Shown piece after piece: positions 1 to 8,208 of a DNA stretch of 64,000 nt (position 1 is the first letter of the stretch; each line of letters starts with the position of its first letter). Below the pieces are notes generated by a model. It searched no databases. It saw only the letters and a program-made list of their open reading frames with translations, and was not told the origin of the DNA. Origin of the DNA: Glutamicibacter sp. PS (GTDB lineage: Bacteria > Actinomycetota > Actinomycetes > Actinomycetales > Micrococcaceae); NCBI GenBank assembly GCA_031317595.1, contig JANCMB010000001.1:2731610-2795609 (forward strand). The letters are read 5' to 3'. The translations under genes and the position numbers were made by a program.

Positions 1-912
1 GTAACCACCGGCGATATGGGCTTTAGCGGACTGACCACGGTCAACAGCTTCAGCGAGGACACCGTGCTCGCGCTCGCCGCCGCCGTCGAACACCATTCCG
101 AACACCCCATTGCCCGGGCGATCGCCAGCGCCGGCGCCGCGGCCGGGCAACTGCCCGAGGCCAGCGATTTTCATTCCGACGCCGGTGGCGGCGTGCGTGC
201 CACCGTGAAGGGGCAGCGCGTGGTGGTTGGCCGGCGTAGTTGGCTGGCCGAGAACGGCACCGAGCTCGATCAGGCGGGCACGGAACTGCTCGAATCGGCC
301 GAAGCGGCTGGGGCCACCGCCATTCTGGTGGCCGTCGACGGTGAATTTGCCGGGGTCATCTCGGTGGCCGATACCATCAAGGACAGCTCGGCACCGGCCA
401 TCGCGGCCCTGCGTGAGCGCGGCCTGCGGGTGGTGTTGCTGACCGGTGATAACCAGCAGGTGGCTACGCAGGTAGCCTCCAAGGTCGGCATCGATGCGGC
501 CGACGTGCGCGCCGGGGTACTGCCCGCGCAGAAGGTCGATGCCATCCGCGAACTGCAGCAGTCCGGCGGCGTGGTGGCCATGGTGGGTGATGGCGTAAAC
601 GACGCCCCCGCCCTGGCCCAGGCTGACCTGGGTATCGCCATGGGGTCGGGCACGGACGTGGCCATCGAGGCCGCGGATATCACCCTGATGGGTAACTCGC
701 TCGAGCAGGTGGTGCAGGGAATCGACCTGTCCGCCGCCACCTTGCGCACCATCAAGATGAACCTGTTCTGGGCCTTCGCCTACAACACCGCCGGCATTCC
801 GATCGCAGCGCTGGGCTTGCTCAACCCGATGATCGCCGGTGCGGCCATGGCGGCCAGCTCGGTGCTCGTGGTGCTGAACTCGCTGCGCTTGCGCTCCTTC
901 GGCAAGAAATAA
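1..912 (+). CDS. copA: Copper-translocating P1B-type ATPase, C-terminal part (5' truncated by window edge)
   Basis: The frame is open from base 1, just after where the DKTGT phosphorylation motif would lie, so the metal-binding and first membrane domains are outside the window. Visible are the P1B nucleotide-binding signature SEHPIARAI, a G-rich ATP loop, TGDN near base 440 and GDGVNDAP near base 586. The last two membrane segments carry the YN pair and the MAASS motif, which mark Cu(I)-specific P1B-1 pumps. It would export Cu+ across the cytoplasmic membrane using ATP. It ends in LRLRSFGKK just before a strong hairpin shared with the convergent amidohydrolase gene. The family assignment is firm. 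The copper specificity rests on the transmembrane motifs because the CPC segment is not in view. Confidence 0.93.
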   Translation, partial: VTTGDMGFSGLTTVNSFSEDTVLALAAAVEHHSEHPIARAIASAGAAAGQLPEASDFHSDAGGGVRATVKGQRVVVGRRSWLAENGTELDQAGTELLESAEAAGATAILVAVDGEFAGVISVADTIKDSSAPAIAALRERGLRVVLLTGDNQQVATQVASKVGIDAADVRAGVLPAQKVDAIRELQQSGGVVAMVGDGVNDAPALAQADLGIAMGSGTDVAIEAADITLMGNSLEQVVQGIDLSAATLRTIKMNLFWAFAYNTAGIPIAALGLLNPMIAGAAMAASSVLVVLNSLRLRSFGKK

Positions 913-928
913 CCGGACGACGAATCCC

Positions 929-964
929 GCCCCCGGACCGACCCGCAACACTCGGTCCGGGGGC
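929..964. terminator. Bidirectional hairpin terminator between convergent genes
   Basis: A perfect 13-bp GC-rich stem (929-941 with 952-964) encloses a 10-nt loop. It sits in the 60-bp gap between the copper ATPase and the convergent amidohydrolase gene. There is no clear T-tract on either side, so it may depend on stem strength. Confidence 0.7.
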
Positions 965-972
965 GGCCCCCG

Positions 973-2598
973 TTAAGCCTCCCAGCGGCTAAAGCTGGGG
1001 TGACCGGCCAGGTAGGTGGCCACCACCTTCACATCGGCCAGCTCGCTCACCAGCACCTTGCGCGGGTCACGCTCAAGCACCACCAGATCCGCGCTCGCCC
1101 CGGGTTCCAGCACACCCCAGGGCGCCGCCAGCCGGTCGGCGAAGGCTTGGTGGGCGACGCCGGCGGTGTAGGCGGCGAGCGCGGTTTCGGCATCCAGCCG
1201 TTGCTCCGGCACCCAACCGCCCTCCGGGTAACCCTGCGCGGTCATGCGACCCACGGCCACCGCGATCCCCGCCAGCGGGTTCGCCTCGGAGCAGGGCCAG
1301 TCCGACCCAAAGGCCAACGGCGCACCGCTGCTCTGTAGCGTGTGCAGCTGATACTGCCGAGCGGCACGTTCGGCGCCCAACCGGGGCACCGTCAGCACGG
1401 TCATCAAATCGTCGAGTTGTGCCCACAGCGGTTGCATCACCGGAATCACCCCGAGCTTGACGAAGCGTTGCAGGTCTGCCCCGTCGGCCAACTGCACATG
1501 GGCGATCACCGGCCGGTGCGTGCTGGGTCCGTTGGCGCGCGCCGCCGCTTCGATGGCATCCAGCGCCCGCCGCACCGCTCCATCGCCAATGGCATGCAGG
1601 TGGGCCTGAAACCCGGCGGCATCCACCGCGCCGACCGCCCGCGCCAACGGCTCGGCCTGCCAGATGTAGAGGCCGTGATCGTGCAAGGTGGAGCAGTAGG
1701 GCTCGAGCAGCGCCCCGGTCTGGTTCTCCACCACCCCGTCGACAAAGAACTTCACGCTCTGCGCGGTCAGTAGCTCATGCCCGGCCTGTTCCACGCGGTG
1801 CCGCGAGTCCAACAGCCGCGGCAGGGAGCCCGGAAATTCACGCGGGTCGGCCAGGAGCGCGAGGTTAAAGCGGTTCTTCAAGAGCCCGCGCTCGGCCGCG
1901 GCCAGATACACCTCGACGTCCTCGGGCTGCACCCAGGCATCCTGCACCCAACCGATCCCCAACGAAGCCAAATGGGCGCTCGCGGCGGCGAGCGCGGCAA
2001 CCCGTTGCTCAAAGTCATAACCGGGGTTCACCCGTTGCATCAGGTCGACGGCGCCCCATTCGCGCAAGACCCCCAGCGGTGCACCGTCGGCGTCGCGCGG
2101 GATCTGCCCGAGTTCGGGTTCCGGAGTCTGAGCGGTGATCCCGGCTAATTCCAAGGCCTTCGAGTTACACCAGAGCGTGTGATAGTCCCACGCCCGGAGC
2201 ACCACCGGGCGGTCGGGCACCGCCTCATCGAGCCAGCGGGCCTGAAAAAGCCCCTCCTCGACCAGGGAACCGTTATAGGAGGCCCCGAGAATCCATTCTT
2301 GTTCCGGATGCTGCGCGGCGTAGTCGCGCACCGCCTCAACGATTCCCTCGACCGAGTCCACACCGGTGATCTGCGGCCCGGCCCACTCGAGCCCGCCGAA
2401 GATCGGATGCGCGTGCCCTTCGCCAAAGCTGGGCATGAGAAAGCCTCCGGCGAGGTCGATGACCCGCGAGGCGCCTTGGGCTCGGGCCTCGGCGCCGAAA
2501 GCCGCCACGGCGCCTTCACGAATGAGCAGGTCACTCGCCTCGGGTAATCCCATGCCGCGCCAGATCGTGCCGCCGGTGAACAGAATACTCTCGCTCAT
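973..2598 (-). CDS. YtcJ-like metal-dependent amidohydrolase (Amidohydro_3)
   Basis: This 541-residue protein belongs to the amidohydrolase superfamily, YtcJ/Amidohydro_3 branch, which hydrolyses amide or imide bonds in small molecules; the substrate is unknown. Seen in sequence: the metal-binding GEGHAHP near residue 60, AHLHAIGDG and IAHVQL in the barrel, and a C-terminal FGSDWP aspartate motif. I place the start at the ATG for MSESILF because GGAAGG lies upstream. An upstream GTG-type extension of 36 residues is arginine-rich and does not look like protein. It lies 83 bp downstream of the membrane protease-like gene on the same strand and could be co-transcribed with it. Confidence 0.85.
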   Translation of the reverse strand: MSESILFTGGTIWRGMGLPEASDLLIREGAVAAFGAEARAQGASRVIDLAGGFLMPSFGEGHAHPIFGGLEWAGPQITGVDSVEGIVEAVRDYAAQHPEQEWILGASYNGSLVEEGLFQARWLDEAVPDRPVVLRAWDYHTLWCNSKALELAGITAQTPEPELGQIPRDADGAPLGVLREWGAVDLMQRVNPGYDFEQRVAALAAASAHLASLGIGWVQDAWVQPEDVEVYLAAAERGLLKNRFNLALLADPREFPGSLPRLLDSRHRVEQAGHELLTAQSVKFFVDGVVENQTGALLEPYCSTLHDHGLYIWQAEPLARAVGAVDAAGFQAHLHAIGDGAVRRALDAIEAAARANGPSTHRPVIAHVQLADGADLQRFVKLGVIPVMQPLWAQLDDLMTVLTVPRLGAERAARQYQLHTLQSSGAPLAFGSDWPCSEANPLAGIAVAVGRMTAQGYPEGGWVPEQRLDAETALAAYTAGVAHQAFADRLAAPWGVLEPGASADLVVLERDPRKVLVSELADVKVVATYLAGHPSFSRWEA

Positions 2599-2681
2599 CT
2601 GCGCCTTCCGCAATATATGAATAACGTTCGTATCGCTAAGGCTACGAGGACGCGGCACACAAAGGCAATGCCTCCGGCCGT

Positions 2682-3500
2682 TCAGTACAGAAAGATCGGC
2701 AGCCACTGCCGGTTATGGGCATGCACCAGGGCCAGAAACAGCACGAAGTCGAAGATCAGGTGCACCGAAACGACGTAGCTCAGGGACTTGGTGAGCTTGA
2801 AGGTATATCCCTGCAGAAGCGCAAAGGGAAAGGTCATCAGCGGGCCCCAGGCCTGATATCCGATCTCCCACAGGAAGGAGGTGAACATGACCGCCTGCAG
2901 GATATTCGCCGTCCAATCGGGAAAATGCCGACGCAACAGCGCGAAGCTCGTGCAGATAAAGAACAGCTCATCCCAGATACCTACCGCGTTCACGCCCAGA
3001 AAGAGACGCACAAAGATCACCGGATCGGAGGCATCGGGCCAATTGTGATAAACCCCGGTGTTGATCAGGTAAAAGGGCAGAATCAGGTAGGCCAGCCCGA
3101 CGATTGCAACGAGGTAAAGTTTCGCGACCAGCGGCCACGGCCGCCCGGTATTGACCGGAAACCGAATGACCCGCTCACGGTAGACGAAGCGCGAGATGAG
3201 CCAGGGCAGCAATACGGCCAAAGTCAACGCCGTGCCCATCAGCGCCATATGTTGCAGGCTCAGATCCGCATGCAGCGGGACGACACTAATGATCAGCAAG
3301 CCGCCGGCGATCAGCGACAGATCCCGCAACAGTTCGCGATCAATAAATGCGGCGGCCACAACACCGGCGGCCAACGACGCATAACCGGCCGCATCGTTAC
3401 CCACCGCGAAGAGCAACACCGCGCACAAGGCAATCAGCCCCGCGGGAAGCAGTTTCCAGGACCGCACGCTCCGCGACGGTTCACCGAATGTCGACGTCAT
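2682..3500 (-). CDS. CPBP/CAAX-protease-like integral membrane protein
   Basis: A 272-residue protein with about seven or eight hydrophobic segments. The late segments carry WDELFFICTSFALLRR (D177, E178) and VHLIFDF (H247, D251). These resemble the EExxxR and HxxxN/D glutamate and histidine motifs of CPBP-family intramembrane metalloproteases. The first glutamate of the usual pair is Asp here, so activity is uncertain. The start ATG is preceded by a divergent YjbR-family gene 74 bp away. The substrate is unknown. It could instead be a catalytically inactive membrane relative. Confidence 0.6.
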   Translation of the reverse strand: MTSTFGEPSRSVRSWKLLPAGLIALCAVLLFAVGNDAAGYASLAAGVVAAAFIDRELLRDLSLIAGGLLIISVVPLHADLSLQHMALMGTALTLAVLLPWLISRFVYRERVIRFPVNTGRPWPLVAKLYLVAIVGLAYLILPFYLINTGVYHNWPDASDPVIFVRLFLGVNAVGIWDELFFICTSFALLRRHFPDWTANILQAVMFTSFLWEIGYQAWGPLMTFPFALLQGYTFKLTKSLSYVVSVHLIFDFVLFLALVHAHNRQWLPIFLY

Positions 3501-3574
3501 GGCTCCAGCATGTCAGGCGAGCCCGCAGGAGCGGAACCATTGAACTTCGGCAAGAGCCCTGCGACACTGCCGTT

Positions 3575-3877
3575 ATGGTCAGCGAAGAAGACGTCCGAGC
3601 TGCGGCGCTGCGTCTGCCCGGGGTCAGTGAACGCCTCAGCTGGGGGCAACCGGCGTGGTTTGCCCGCACCCTATTCGCCCGCATCTGGGAAGATGGCGTG
3701 CTGACGGTAAAGTCCGACGAACGCGAAGCGCTCGCCGCGCTCGATCCGGAAACCTACTACTGGACCGCGCATCATCAACGCTCGCCGCTGCTCGTACTGG
3801 TCCGCCTGGACCGGATCGATGCTCAGGTGCTGGGCGAGCTCCTCGCCGAGTCGTACCGGTTGGCCAACGAACCCTAG
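3575..3877 (+). CDS. MmcQ/YjbR family protein
   Basis: A 100-residue protein with the compact YjbR/MmcQ fold: LPGVSERLSWGQPAWFARTLFARIW at the N-terminus, then VLTVKSDEREAL and YYWTAHHQR. The family is small, cytosolic and DNA-binding-like by structure, with no settled function. I chose the internal ATG because the longer upstream reading frame overlaps the divergent gene and has no family similarity. It is followed 38 bp later by a CGNR zinc-finger gene on the same strand. Confidence 0.75.
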   Translation: MVSEEDVRAAALRLPGVSERLSWGQPAWFARTLFARIWEDGVLTVKSDEREALAALDPETYYWTAHHQRSPLLVLVRLDRIDAQVLGELLAESYRLANEP

Positions 3878-3915
3878 AATAGCTAGGACGGCATCCGCGC
3901 ACGACAGGACCGAGA

Positions 3916-4458
3916 ATGAGCTTTGCCCCCGACACCGAACGCACGCTGCGTTCGATCGTGGACCTGCTAAACACCAGCAGCCCGCTGGTCGACCTCCTCT
4001 CCACGGTGGCGGACCTCGACCAGTACCTCTCCGCGCAGAGCTTCGCCGGTCCGCGCGCACGCAACCAGGCCGAACTTCGTTCCATTCGTCTGCTGCGCTC
4101 CCAGCTTCAAGCCATCTGGACCGCACCGGTCGAAGAGGCCGTGCACCGCGTGAACTACATTCTGCGCAACGGCCGCGCGCTACCACAGCTGGTGACCCGC
4201 GACGGCAAGAGCTACTTTCTGCATGCGGTCACCGAATCCGCCCCGCTCTACGACCGGATGGCGGTTACCGCAGGGGTGGCTCTGGCGGAGGTGATCAGCG
4301 CCGATGGTCTGGACCGCCTACGAATCTGCGCCTCGCAGGATTGCCAGGCGGCCCTGCTCGATCTTTCACGCAATAATTCCAAGCGATACTGCGACACCGG
4401 TAACTGTGCGAACCGCGAGCATGTGCGTGCCTACCGAGCGAGAAAGGCCGCCAAGTAG
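3916..4458 (+). CDS. CGNR zinc-finger / ABATE-domain protein
   Basis: A 180-residue protein with an N-terminal ABATE-like region and a C-terminal treble-clef zinc finger. The finger reads CASQDC, then RYCDTGNCANREHVRAYRAR, so four cysteines are available; the usual CGNR tetrapeptide is CANR here. The family is common in Actinobacteria and is thought to act in transcription or DNA binding, sometimes stress-related. The basic tail RARKAAK fits nucleic-acid contact. No specific regulon can be read from the context. Confidence 0.8.
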   Translation: MSFAPDTERTLRSIVDLLNTSSPLVDLLSTVADLDQYLSAQSFAGPRARNQAELRSIRLLRSQLQAIWTAPVEEAVHRVNYILRNGRALPQLVTRDGKSYFLHAVTESAPLYDRMAVTAGVALAEVISADGLDRLRICASQDCQAALLDLSRNNSKRYCDTGNCANREHVRAYRARKAAK

Positions 4459-4524
4459 CTCAACGAACAGATCAGACCTATGCTTGGGACAACGGAAAAG
4501 TTGCCGCCCAGCCGAGGGAGAATC

Positions 4525-4839
4525 ATGAGCACCGAATCTCATGCCGCTGACCACTACGAGGCCCGTCTGGAACAGAGCCACGAGACTCCCCTGCGCGCCG
4601 CGGGACGCTGGGTTGCCGCGATCGCCTCGGCGGCGCTGGGCTCCAATGAAATCGAACCCATTGGTGCCGCCGTCGTCGTCCACTCGCGAGCCGACAACTC
4701 GGTCATCCTGACACTGAAGACCTCGAATATCGAAGAGGCCGAGCGACTAATCGAATCCGTTCGCAAGGACCTCGAAGAGCTCACCGACGAAGAGTTCATG
4801 GACGAGTGGGGCGCCAAGGCCGCCGAAGACCCGGCCTAG
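4525..4839 (+). CDS. Conserved-looking hypothetical protein
   Basis: A 104-residue acidic cytosolic protein that I do not recognise. The start is the ATG at 4525 because GAGGGAG lies directly upstream; a longer frame from 4480 lacks this. The middle has an Ala-rich hydrophobic stretch (AAIASAALG) and a strand-like segment AAVVVHSRADNSVILTLKT. The C-terminal third is a charged helix (IEEAERLIESVRKDLEEL) ending FMDEWGAKAAEDPA. The stop overlaps the stop of the convergent DinB-like gene by four bases. Confidence 0.6.
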   Translation: MSTESHAADHYEARLEQSHETPLRAAGRWVAAIASAALGSNEIEPIGAAVVVHSRADNSVILTLKTSNIEEAERLIESVRKDLEELTDEEFMDEWGAKAAEDPA

Positions 4840-5303
4840 GAGTTCGCCCGCGCTAGGTCCACCGTGATCTCAAGGTGCCCCAGATGCTGGCAGAGTTCCT
4901 CAAATACGTGCAGGATGATGCCCCCGCAGGTATCGAACCACGGCTCCGCGCGCTCGGCGGGCAGAGCCACTGGCGGTGCGGTGAGGTCCGTGAGGGCGAG
5001 GTCTTCGAGGAAGGCCGCACGCGTGGCCGCCGCCAGTTCCAGGCCTTGGGCCACGGGCATCTGCACGGTAAATTCCGCGGCGCGATCCCGTGGCACCGGA
5101 ACCCCTAGATTAACCGTGGAACTCCAGCGGCGCATCATCCCGCAACAGTGGCTCAGCAACTGAATGGCCGAGTTGCTGCCGGGCACCAGCACCACATAGT
5201 TGGCCTGCTCGTCGGTAAGTGAGGCCACCACGGCGACGAGTTCGTCGAACTTCTGCACCGTGAAATCTATCAGCAGCGAATCATTTGGGCTCCTGGTCGT
5301 CAT
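4836..5303 (-). CDS. DinB-like / DUF664-type four-helix metalloprotein
   Basis: A 155-residue protein with the DinB/maleylpyruvate-isomerase-type four-helix bundle pattern. Candidate metal ligands are H52 (LLSHCCG) and H140 and H143 in VFEELCQHLGHLEITVD, the typical HxxH at the last helix. Members bind a divalent metal and many are thiol-dependent transferases using mycothiol or bacillithiol, which would suit an actinobacterium. That role is inference. The substrate is unknown. Its 3' end overlaps the convergent hypothetical gene by a shared CTAG. Confidence 0.75.
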   Translation of the reverse strand: MTTRSPNDSLLIDFTVQKFDELVAVVASLTDEQANYVVLVPGSNSAIQLLSHCCGMMRRWSSTVNLGVPVPRDRAAEFTVQMPVAQGLELAAATRAAFLEDLALTDLTAPPVALPAERAEPWFDTCGGIILHVFEELCQHLGHLEITVDLARANS

Positions 5304-5313
5304 AGCCCTAAGC

Positions 5314-6252
5314 CTAGCTACCTACACCGTGCTCACCGCGCCGGGCCTCGGAGACCAGATGCATCAGCGGGTGCTCGGCGCCCAGTTGCGCAAGGCGCAA
5401 GGCCCCGGCCAGCCCGTCGCCGTCGGCGGGTACCACCTCAGCCCGCGGCTGTAGCTCGCCCAGAACCAGGGCGAATTCCTCGGCGATCAGCTCATTGGAG
5501 AACACCCCACCGATCGCCGCCACCGGAAGAGACTGCTGGCTTGGTTGTTCTTCGGTCACCAAACGCAGCGCGGTGGCCGCCGAGTGTGCCAGCTCGGTGG
5601 CGGCCCGCACGCAAATATCGCGCGCCACCGTGTCGGTTGGCGCCCAGCGCGCTACCTCGCGGGCCAGGGAGGCCACGCGACTCACCCGGTCCGGTGCGGA
5701 CTGCAAGGCAATGTAGGCCTCGTCGAGTCGTGGCCAACGTTCCCGCACCGGTTCGCTGAGGCCGGTTGCCGGTCCTCGTCCGTCGTAGGCCCGCATGACG
5801 GCTCGCAGGGCCTGCTGGCCGATCCAGTAACCGCTGCCCTCATCTCCCATGATGTAGCCCCAGCCGTCGACCCGGGCGGTGCGGTGCGGTCCGACGGCGA
5901 GGGTGACCACTCCGGTGCCGGCGGCGACCACGGCTCCGGGACGATCGCCGAGCGCGCCGAGATAGGAGGTCACCGAATCGTGGGTGAGCAGCACGCGTTC
6001 GATGCCCGCGTCGCCAAGCACCGCGAGCAGTTCGGCGGCGTCATCTTCGGCGCTGGTCAAACCGGAGACCCCGAAGGTCAGCGTGGGTGCGCTCAGCCCG
6101 CTGTCCTGCACCGCGGCGGCTAGTTGCGGTAACAGCGGCCGATCCGTGCGCACCCCGGGGTGCCGCGACTCGCGCACCGGTTCCCCGGGGCTCTGCAGCC
6201 GCAGCTTAATGCCGGTTTGGCCGCAGTCCACGGCCAGCACAGTTTCGGTCAC
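5314..6252 (-). CDS. BadF/BadG/BcrA/BcrD-type ATPase, probable N-acetylglucosamine kinase
   Basis: A 312-residue ASKHA-fold kinase. The phosphate-1 loop is VLAVDCGQTGIKLRL at the N-terminus, the phosphate-2 region is AAGTGVVTLAVG, and GDEGSGYWIGQQAL follows, as in NAGK/BadF-type sugar kinases. It would phosphorylate an amino sugar such as GlcNAc in the cytosol. It lies 11 bp upstream of the DinB-like gene on the same strand. No sugar transporter adjoins it, so the substrate is not fixed by context. Confidence 0.75.
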   Translation of the reverse strand: MTETVLAVDCGQTGIKLRLQSPGEPVRESRHPGVRTDRPLLPQLAAAVQDSGLSAPTLTFGVSGLTSAEDDAAELLAVLGDAGIERVLLTHDSVTSYLGALGDRPGAVVAAGTGVVTLAVGPHRTARVDGWGYIMGDEGSGYWIGQQALRAVMRAYDGRGPATGLSEPVRERWPRLDEAYIALQSAPDRVSRVASLAREVARWAPTDTVARDICVRAATELAHSAATALRLVTEEQPSQQSLPVAAIGGVFSNELIAEEFALVLGELQPRAEVVPADGDGLAGALRLAQLGAEHPLMHLVSEARRGEHGVGS

Positions 6253-6359
6253 TTCTCCCCCATCAACGCAGCAAAATCAACGAGTCACCGGTGCGCACCG
6301 GGGCGACTCTGCACCTCATCGTCGCCCGTGCCGGCACAAACTGGCAAGCGGGACACGAA

Positions 6360-6406
6360 AAGCCCCGGCGTCGACGCCCGGGTCACGGGCGCCCACGCCG
6401 GGGCTT
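6360..6406 (-). terminator. Rho-independent terminator after davB-like gene
   Basis: A 12-bp stem (6360-6371 with 6395-6406) contains a smaller inner GCCCG/CGGGC hairpin. On the minus strand it is followed by a TTTT run, directly downstream of the monooxygenase stop. Confidence 0.8.
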
Positions 6407-6444
6407 CTAGCACTCGCAGTGCTCGCTACGCGGTGATGGCCGCG

Positions 6445-8154
6445 TTAGTCCAATTTTTTCGGGCCGAGTTCGGCCAGGAACTGGCCGGGGCCCGGGTTTG
6501 CCTCGGCGTCGTTACCGCCAAGGTGCTGCACAACGCCCCACACGGCGTTCAGACCGGTGGTCACCGCGCCTTCGGCCCAACCCGCGGTCCACGAAACGTC
6601 GTCGCCGGCGAGGAAGATGCCGCGGTGTTCGGCGGCCAGGTTGGCCTGATCGAAGTGGGTGTACAGGCGCTCCTGGTAGCGGTAGTGACCCGGCAGGTTG
6701 GCCTTGAAGGCACCCATGAAGTTCGGGTCGGCCTCCCAGGAGACGGTGACCGGCTGGCCCACGATGTGGCTGCGGATGTCCACGTTCGGGTAGATCTTCT
6801 CCAGCGAGTGCAGCATCAGTTCCATGCGGCGTTCGGCCGAGAGCGAGAGCCACTTCAGCGCATCGTCGTTCCAGGTGTAGGACAGCAGGATCACCGCGGG
6901 CTTATCGTCCCCGTTATCCAGCAGGTAGGTGGCGCGGTTCAGGCGGTCGGTGAGGGTCATCGACATGACGTACTCGCCGGTGACCGGGTCGCGGTCCTTC
7001 CAAAACGGACGGTCCACCATGACGAAGGTCTTCGAGGACTGCATGTAGTGGCTGCGCTCGATCGCGGTCCACAGCTCTGCCGGGAAAAGCCCTTCCTCGG
7101 TGTCGATGCCGGTGGAGAGTAACCAGGACTGCACGGTGGAAACCACGGCCGGGTAGGTCGCGGTGCGCCCGAAGCGTTCGGTGATCTCGATGGCGTTCGA
7201 ACCGTTGAAGCCGGGCTGCTCGGAACGACGGATCTTGGCCACGGCACCGCGCGGTGCGCCACCGTGCAGCGAGGCCAGCGTGGTGCCGGCCGGCCAGTGC
7301 TTGAGGTCGGCCGGGGCGTGGTTCCACAGGGCGTGCGGCAGTTTGGCCGCGCCACCGGTGATACCGCGGTGGTTATCGTCGGCATCGGTGTAGACCACGC
7401 GCAGGATCTCCAGGATGGAGTTCGGGAAGTCGGTGTCCCAGCCGCCCGAGCCGAAGCCCACCTGGCCGAAGGCCTCGCGGTGTTCGAATCCGGCCTCCTT
7501 GAAGGCCTTGGAGTTGGCGATGAAGCCGTAGAAGCTTTCCTCGTCGAACTCCTCGAGCAGCGAGTTCCAGATGCGCTTGACCTCGTGCACGTCGCGGTCC
7601 ATGATGGCACGCTGCATTTCGTCGAACTTCGCGTCGTCGCGCAGGGCCTGTTTCCAGGCCTCGGCCACCTCATGGTAGAAGGCCGGCAGGTCCTCGTCCT
7701 TTTCCACGTAGACCTTTTCGCCCTTGAGCTCGATCACGGTGGAGTCGGTGGGCGCGGCCAGCGGGTTCGGAAAGTCGAAGGTTTCCAGGCCCAGCTTGTC
7801 GATGTAGTGATACAGCGCCTTGCTCGAGACCGGGAAGCGCATGCCACCGAGGTCGCAGGTGATCTCCGGGGCCGAGGTGAAGCTTGCGGTGCGCAGACGG
7901 CCGCCGATCTCGTCGGCCTCAAAAACCACCGGCTTCAGACCCAGCTTCATCAGCTCGTAGGCGGTGACGAGGCCGGAAAGACCGGCGCCGATCACGGCCA
8001 CCTCGGTACCGTACAGCGACTCGGGCACGCTACCCAGGCCCGCCGGGTGCTCCAGGTAGAGGTCGTAATTGAACGGGAAATCCGGGTTCAGCATGTTGAT
8101 GCTGCCATCGGCCTGTGGTGCCGCAGCGCCTGCGGCGTTGTGCAGTGAGGTCAT
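6445..8154 (-). CDS. davB: Flavin-dependent L-amino-acid 2-monooxygenase, probable L-lysine 2-monooxygenase
   Basis: A 569-residue flavin amine oxidase family enzyme. GAGLSG at residues 56-61 and EADEIGGRLRT form the FAD-binding Rossmann motif, and GIFLAGDDVSWTAGWAEGA near the C-terminus is the second FAD contact. Its length and blocks such as LEHPAGLGS, AYELMKLGLKPVV, LGGMRFPVSS and MQSSKTFVMVDRPFWKD match what I recall of Pseudomonas putida DavB (oxidative decarboxylation of L-lysine to 5-aminovaleramide) better than tryptophan monooxygenase. It lies 54 bp after an APC permease on the same strand. The matching amidase is 3.2 kb away on the same strand. Specificity for lysine is inference from similarity; another basic amino acid is possible. 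Confidence 0.82.
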   Translation of the reverse strand: MTSLHNAAGAAAPQADGSINMLNPDFPFNYDLYLEHPAGLGSVPESLYGTEVAVIGAGLSGLVTAYELMKLGLKPVVFEADEIGGRLRTASFTSAPEITCDLGGMRFPVSSKALYHYIDKLGLETFDFPNPLAAPTDSTVIELKGEKVYVEKDEDLPAFYHEVAEAWKQALRDDAKFDEMQRAIMDRDVHEVKRIWNSLLEEFDEESFYGFIANSKAFKEAGFEHREAFGQVGFGSGGWDTDFPNSILEILRVVYTDADDNHRGITGGAAKLPHALWNHAPADLKHWPAGTTLASLHGGAPRGAVAKIRRSEQPGFNGSNAIEITERFGRTATYPAVVSTVQSWLLSTGIDTEEGLFPAELWTAIERSHYMQSSKTFVMVDRPFWKDRDPVTGEYVMSMTLTDRLNRATYLLDNGDDKPAVILLSYTWNDDALKWLSLSAERRMELMLHSLEKIYPNVDIRSHIVGQPVTVSWEADPNFMGAFKANLPGHYRYQERLYTHFDQANLAAEHRGIFLAGDDVSWTAGWAEGAVTTGLNAVWGVVQHLGGNDAEANPGPGQFLAELGPKKLD

Positions 8155-8208
8155 GGAGTGTTCTGCAATCCTTCGGTAGTGATGTGCGTGGGTGGCCGGG
8201 GTGGGCGG